Below, in pieces: positions 62,345 through 64,000 of a DNA stretch of 64,000 nucleotides. The notes under the pieces were generated by a model. That model saw only the letters and a program-made list of their open reading frames with translations. It did not search any database and was not told the DNA's origin. How positions within the stretch are numbered: the stretch's first letter is position 1; the number at the start of each line of letters is the position of its first letter. Source of the stretch: Sphingobacterium spiritivorum ATCC 33861 (GTDB lineage: Bacteria > Bacteroidota > Bacteroidia > Sphingobacteriales > Sphingobacteriaceae); contig NZ_GL379772.1 in the NCBI RefSeq assembly GCF_000143765.1, forward strand, positions 1-64,000, in the 5' to 3' direction. The translations under genes were made by a program, and so were the position numbers.

Positions 62345-63517
62345 ATGATGAAATTACTCGCCTATCTACTTTTGTCTTTGACTGTCTGCGCTATGGTATC
62401 TTGCAAAAAAGATGTTATTGAAGACAAAAAACCACCCATAATTGAACAGAAGGTACGTTCAAAAAAAGAGATTGTAGATTCGCTGAAAAATGACCTTATA
62501 AAAAAAGGATACTCGGTATCAACTCCTGTGGTGAATCAGGACAGTTCAAAAGTAAGCTTTCAGGTTTCAAGAGCAAATAGTATAAAAGAATTTGGTGTTT
62601 TTGAACCCGGTGGCGGAGCAGACCAAAAAACATATCCCGACCTGTATACAGGCAGTGTATTTAATGGAAATGTATTTGTCAAAGAAGGGATATTCTCCTC
62701 CGGATTACCCCTTGAAGGAAAAACGTTGCCTCTACATCAGGATATTGTGATTGTCGGAAAAAATAATGTGAAGATCGCGGAAGGAAAGCAAATTGAACTG
62801 CGAAATTCTAATCTCAAACAGTTTCAATCTGATATACTGAGAAAAATCGGCGAGCCAACCATTGATCAGCATGTAGGAGATGTATCCCTTAAAACCGGAT
62901 TTTTCTCCAGCTTTAGCGATGTCAAAGATTCTGTATTTTTTAACAGGTCTAACATGTACTGGGATAGCTTTAAGCCGGGTGTAGGCTTACTGGAATTCGA
63001 CACAGACAATGCCGTTGTCCCGGGAAAAGGTACTTTTGCTTTCTTCAGACAAGATTATTACAGCATAAAAATAGATACAACAAAATCGGGCTGGAAATTC
63101 TTAGAAGAAGAGCTTAGTAGTGCTTTACAAGCGGAACGCATGCCTATATTTATAAATTCCATTACTTATGGCCGATATGGCTTCGTAACTATCGAAGGTA
63201 ACCAGTCACAGGAAATATTGGCAATGCTGAATAAGGCTATAGCTAATTTTGATAGTTTATCCGAATTTGAACGCAATATTTTAAGCAAATCTACCATTCG
63301 ATGCTTCTTTTTTGGAACACCTGAAGACTGGAGATTCAGCCAACTGCTCCAATCTTCATTAGGAAGATTGCAGTTGTTTACCGAAATTATGAAACAAAAG
63401 ACTTACAAATTCAGATCCTTCGGAGATGCTCCGACCTTTTATACCTTTTCTTCCGTCAAGGATAATTCCGCATTTATGGGATCTACTTTAGAAAGAAAGG
63501 TTGAATTCGATTTGTAG
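62345..63517 (+). CDS. Cholesterol-dependent-cytolysin-like lipoprotein lacking domain 4
   Basis: A 390-residue lipoprotein (lipobox MVSC, lipid Cys20). After a short linker it follows the thiol-activated cytolysin pattern: KTYPDLYTGSVFNGN (96-110, like the YPGALL opening), FAFFRQDYYSIKID (231-244, like the FKQIYYTVSVD strand), IFINSITYGRYGFVTIEG (268-285, like VYISSVAYGR), KSTIRCFFFGTPED (315-328), and APTFYTFSSVKDNSAFMGST (362-381, like PISYTTSFLKDN). These are domains 1-3, the oligomerising and pore-forming part. The chain ends there, so the membrane-binding domain 4 with its Trp-rich loop is absent. A hairpin terminator follows. Identification is by motif reading only. Confidence 0.72.
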   Translation: MMKLLAYLLLSLTVCAMVSCKKDVIEDKKPPIIEQKVRSKKEIVDSLKNDLIKKGYSVSTPVVNQDSSKVSFQVSRANSIKEFGVFEPGGGADQKTYPDLYTGSVFNGNVFVKEGIFSSGLPLEGKTLPLHQDIVIVGKNNVKIAEGKQIELRNSNLKQFQSDILRKIGEPTIDQHVGDVSLKTGFFSSFSDVKDSVFFNRSNMYWDSFKPGVGLLEFDTDNAVVPGKGTFAFFRQDYYSIKIDTTKSGWKFLEEELSSALQAERMPIFINSITYGRYGFVTIEGNQSQEILAMLNKAIANFDSLSEFERNILSKSTIRCFFFGTPEDWRFSQLLQSSLGRLQLFTEIMKQKTYKFRSFGDAPTFYTFSSVKDNSAFMGSTLERKVEFDL

Positions 63518-63563
63518 CATTAGTCCGAATACTAATGCCTGAACATAAATTGAAAGAGCAAGT

Positions 63564-63605
63564 CCGGGGGCTGTATTTTAAACAAATACAGCCCCCGGAA
63601 TCTTT
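63564..63605 (+). terminator. Terminator of the cytolysin-like gene
   Basis: A perfect 15-bp stem CCGGGGGCTGTATTT / AAATACAGCCCCCGG with a 5-base loop, followed by AATCTTTT. It could also serve the gene on the other strand. Confidence 0.85.
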
Positions 63606-63629
63606 TAGGAATAACTTTTAATTAGTTTG

Positions 63630-63902
63630 CTATTCCTCAAAAAGCTCTATGTCAGCGTTCTCTTCATTTATGAGAATAACATTTCCTGTAAATTTATTGT
63701 CTTCCCATACTTCAGCCAGATATTTATTATCCAGATATGCAGGAACATCAACACCATCTTCCGCATTGCTGTGAACATACACCAACTTAGCGGTATCCAC
63801 ACGTTTTAGTTTAGCCAGAAACTTCAGGTGTTCACTTTTTAGGGTAATGCTCACTAATTTCTTAGTGTCAAAAGCCTGATCTTTAAATATTACAATACTC
63901 AT
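63630..63902 (-). CDS. Small acidic protein of unknown function
   Basis: A 90-residue cytoplasmic protein starting MSIVIFKDQAFDTKKLVSIT. It alternates strands and short helices and ends in an acidic tail (NADIELFEE). No signal peptide and no motif I recognise. It is transcribed toward the cytolysin-like gene, sharing the hairpin between them as a likely bidirectional terminator. Its promoter would lie in 63903-64000, where I see no clear boxes. Confidence 0.6.
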   Translation of the reverse strand: MSIVIFKDQAFDTKKLVSITLKSEHLKFLAKLKRVDTAKLVYVHSNAEDGVDVPAYLDNKYLAEVWEDNKFTGNVILINEENADIELFEE

Positions 63903-64000
63903 AATCTTATGTATTTAGTATATTTTCTTTTTGATCACTCTATATTATTTCCTATCTCTCCTGACACTTGAATATTGAAAACGTATATTTTCAAGAGTAT

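Overview
The window looks like a chromosomal segment of a Bacteroidota bacterium, most likely a Sphingobacteriaceae member close to Sphingobacterium. The housekeeping proteins read as that group, intergenic DNA is AT-rich, several promoters fit the Bacteroidota pattern TTTG-N19-TAnnTTTG, Shine-Dalgarno sites are mostly absent, and secreted proteins and lipoproteins carry typical Bacteroidota leaders. The genus is inferred; no rRNA is present.

1-3590 (minus): one copy of a two-gene RHS locus. A 1075-residue secreted component is followed by the first 118 codons of a DUF6443/RHS partner that runs off the left edge. 3938-8692 (plus): a seven-gene type II secretion / type IV pilus-like operon (lipoprotein, GspC-like protein, MORN-repeat protein, a GspK-like protein, two pseudopilins, GspF) without its ATPase or secretin. 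8785-19815 (minus): a second RHS locus with a complete DUF6443/RHS protein ending in a predicted HExxH metallopeptidase tip. Downstream lies a graveyard of displaced tips and immunity candidates, including an orphan RHS tip with palindromic insertions in its core remnant, a truncated tip and a DUF1493 protein.

19819-36126 (minus): the most unusual region. Seventeen tandem paralogs of secreted fibre-like proteins have different head domains, a shared neck (GIGT-x-TPxExLxVNGxIRA) and a shared C-terminal module ending in a coiled coil. They form two transcription blocks whose upstream regions share an exact 55-bp element. The second block runs with 3 bp spacing into the RHS pair, which suggests that fibres and toxin are made together. 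One member carries a single amber stop.

36562-42833 (minus): TetR regulator, TolC-like channel, membrane-fusion protein and RND pump, one drug-efflux operon with a good promoter. 42972-46677: an NrtR-type regulator diverging from a glycolytic operon (pfkA, BadF/N-acetylglucosamine-kinase-like, gap), with a perfect palindrome in the shared promoter region. 47123-57657: mnmA, two tRNA-Phe, tRNA-Val, a Nudix hydrolase, a beta-CASP nuclease, coaE, a YbbR protein, yajC, a DUF1573 lipoprotein, nusB, an amino-acid dehydrogenase, an ABC exporter, rpmA and rplU: ordinary core genes.

57746-64000: an M13 metallopeptidase lipoprotein, tRNA-Ser, a CPBP protease, a decaying stretch with a frameshifted small gene, and a lipoprotein that reads as a cholesterol-dependent-cytolysin-like pore former ending where domain 4 should begin. 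A 90-residue protein of unknown role closes the window. The two places most worth following up are the fibre array joined to the RHS toxin locus, and the domain-4-less cytolysin-like lipoprotein.
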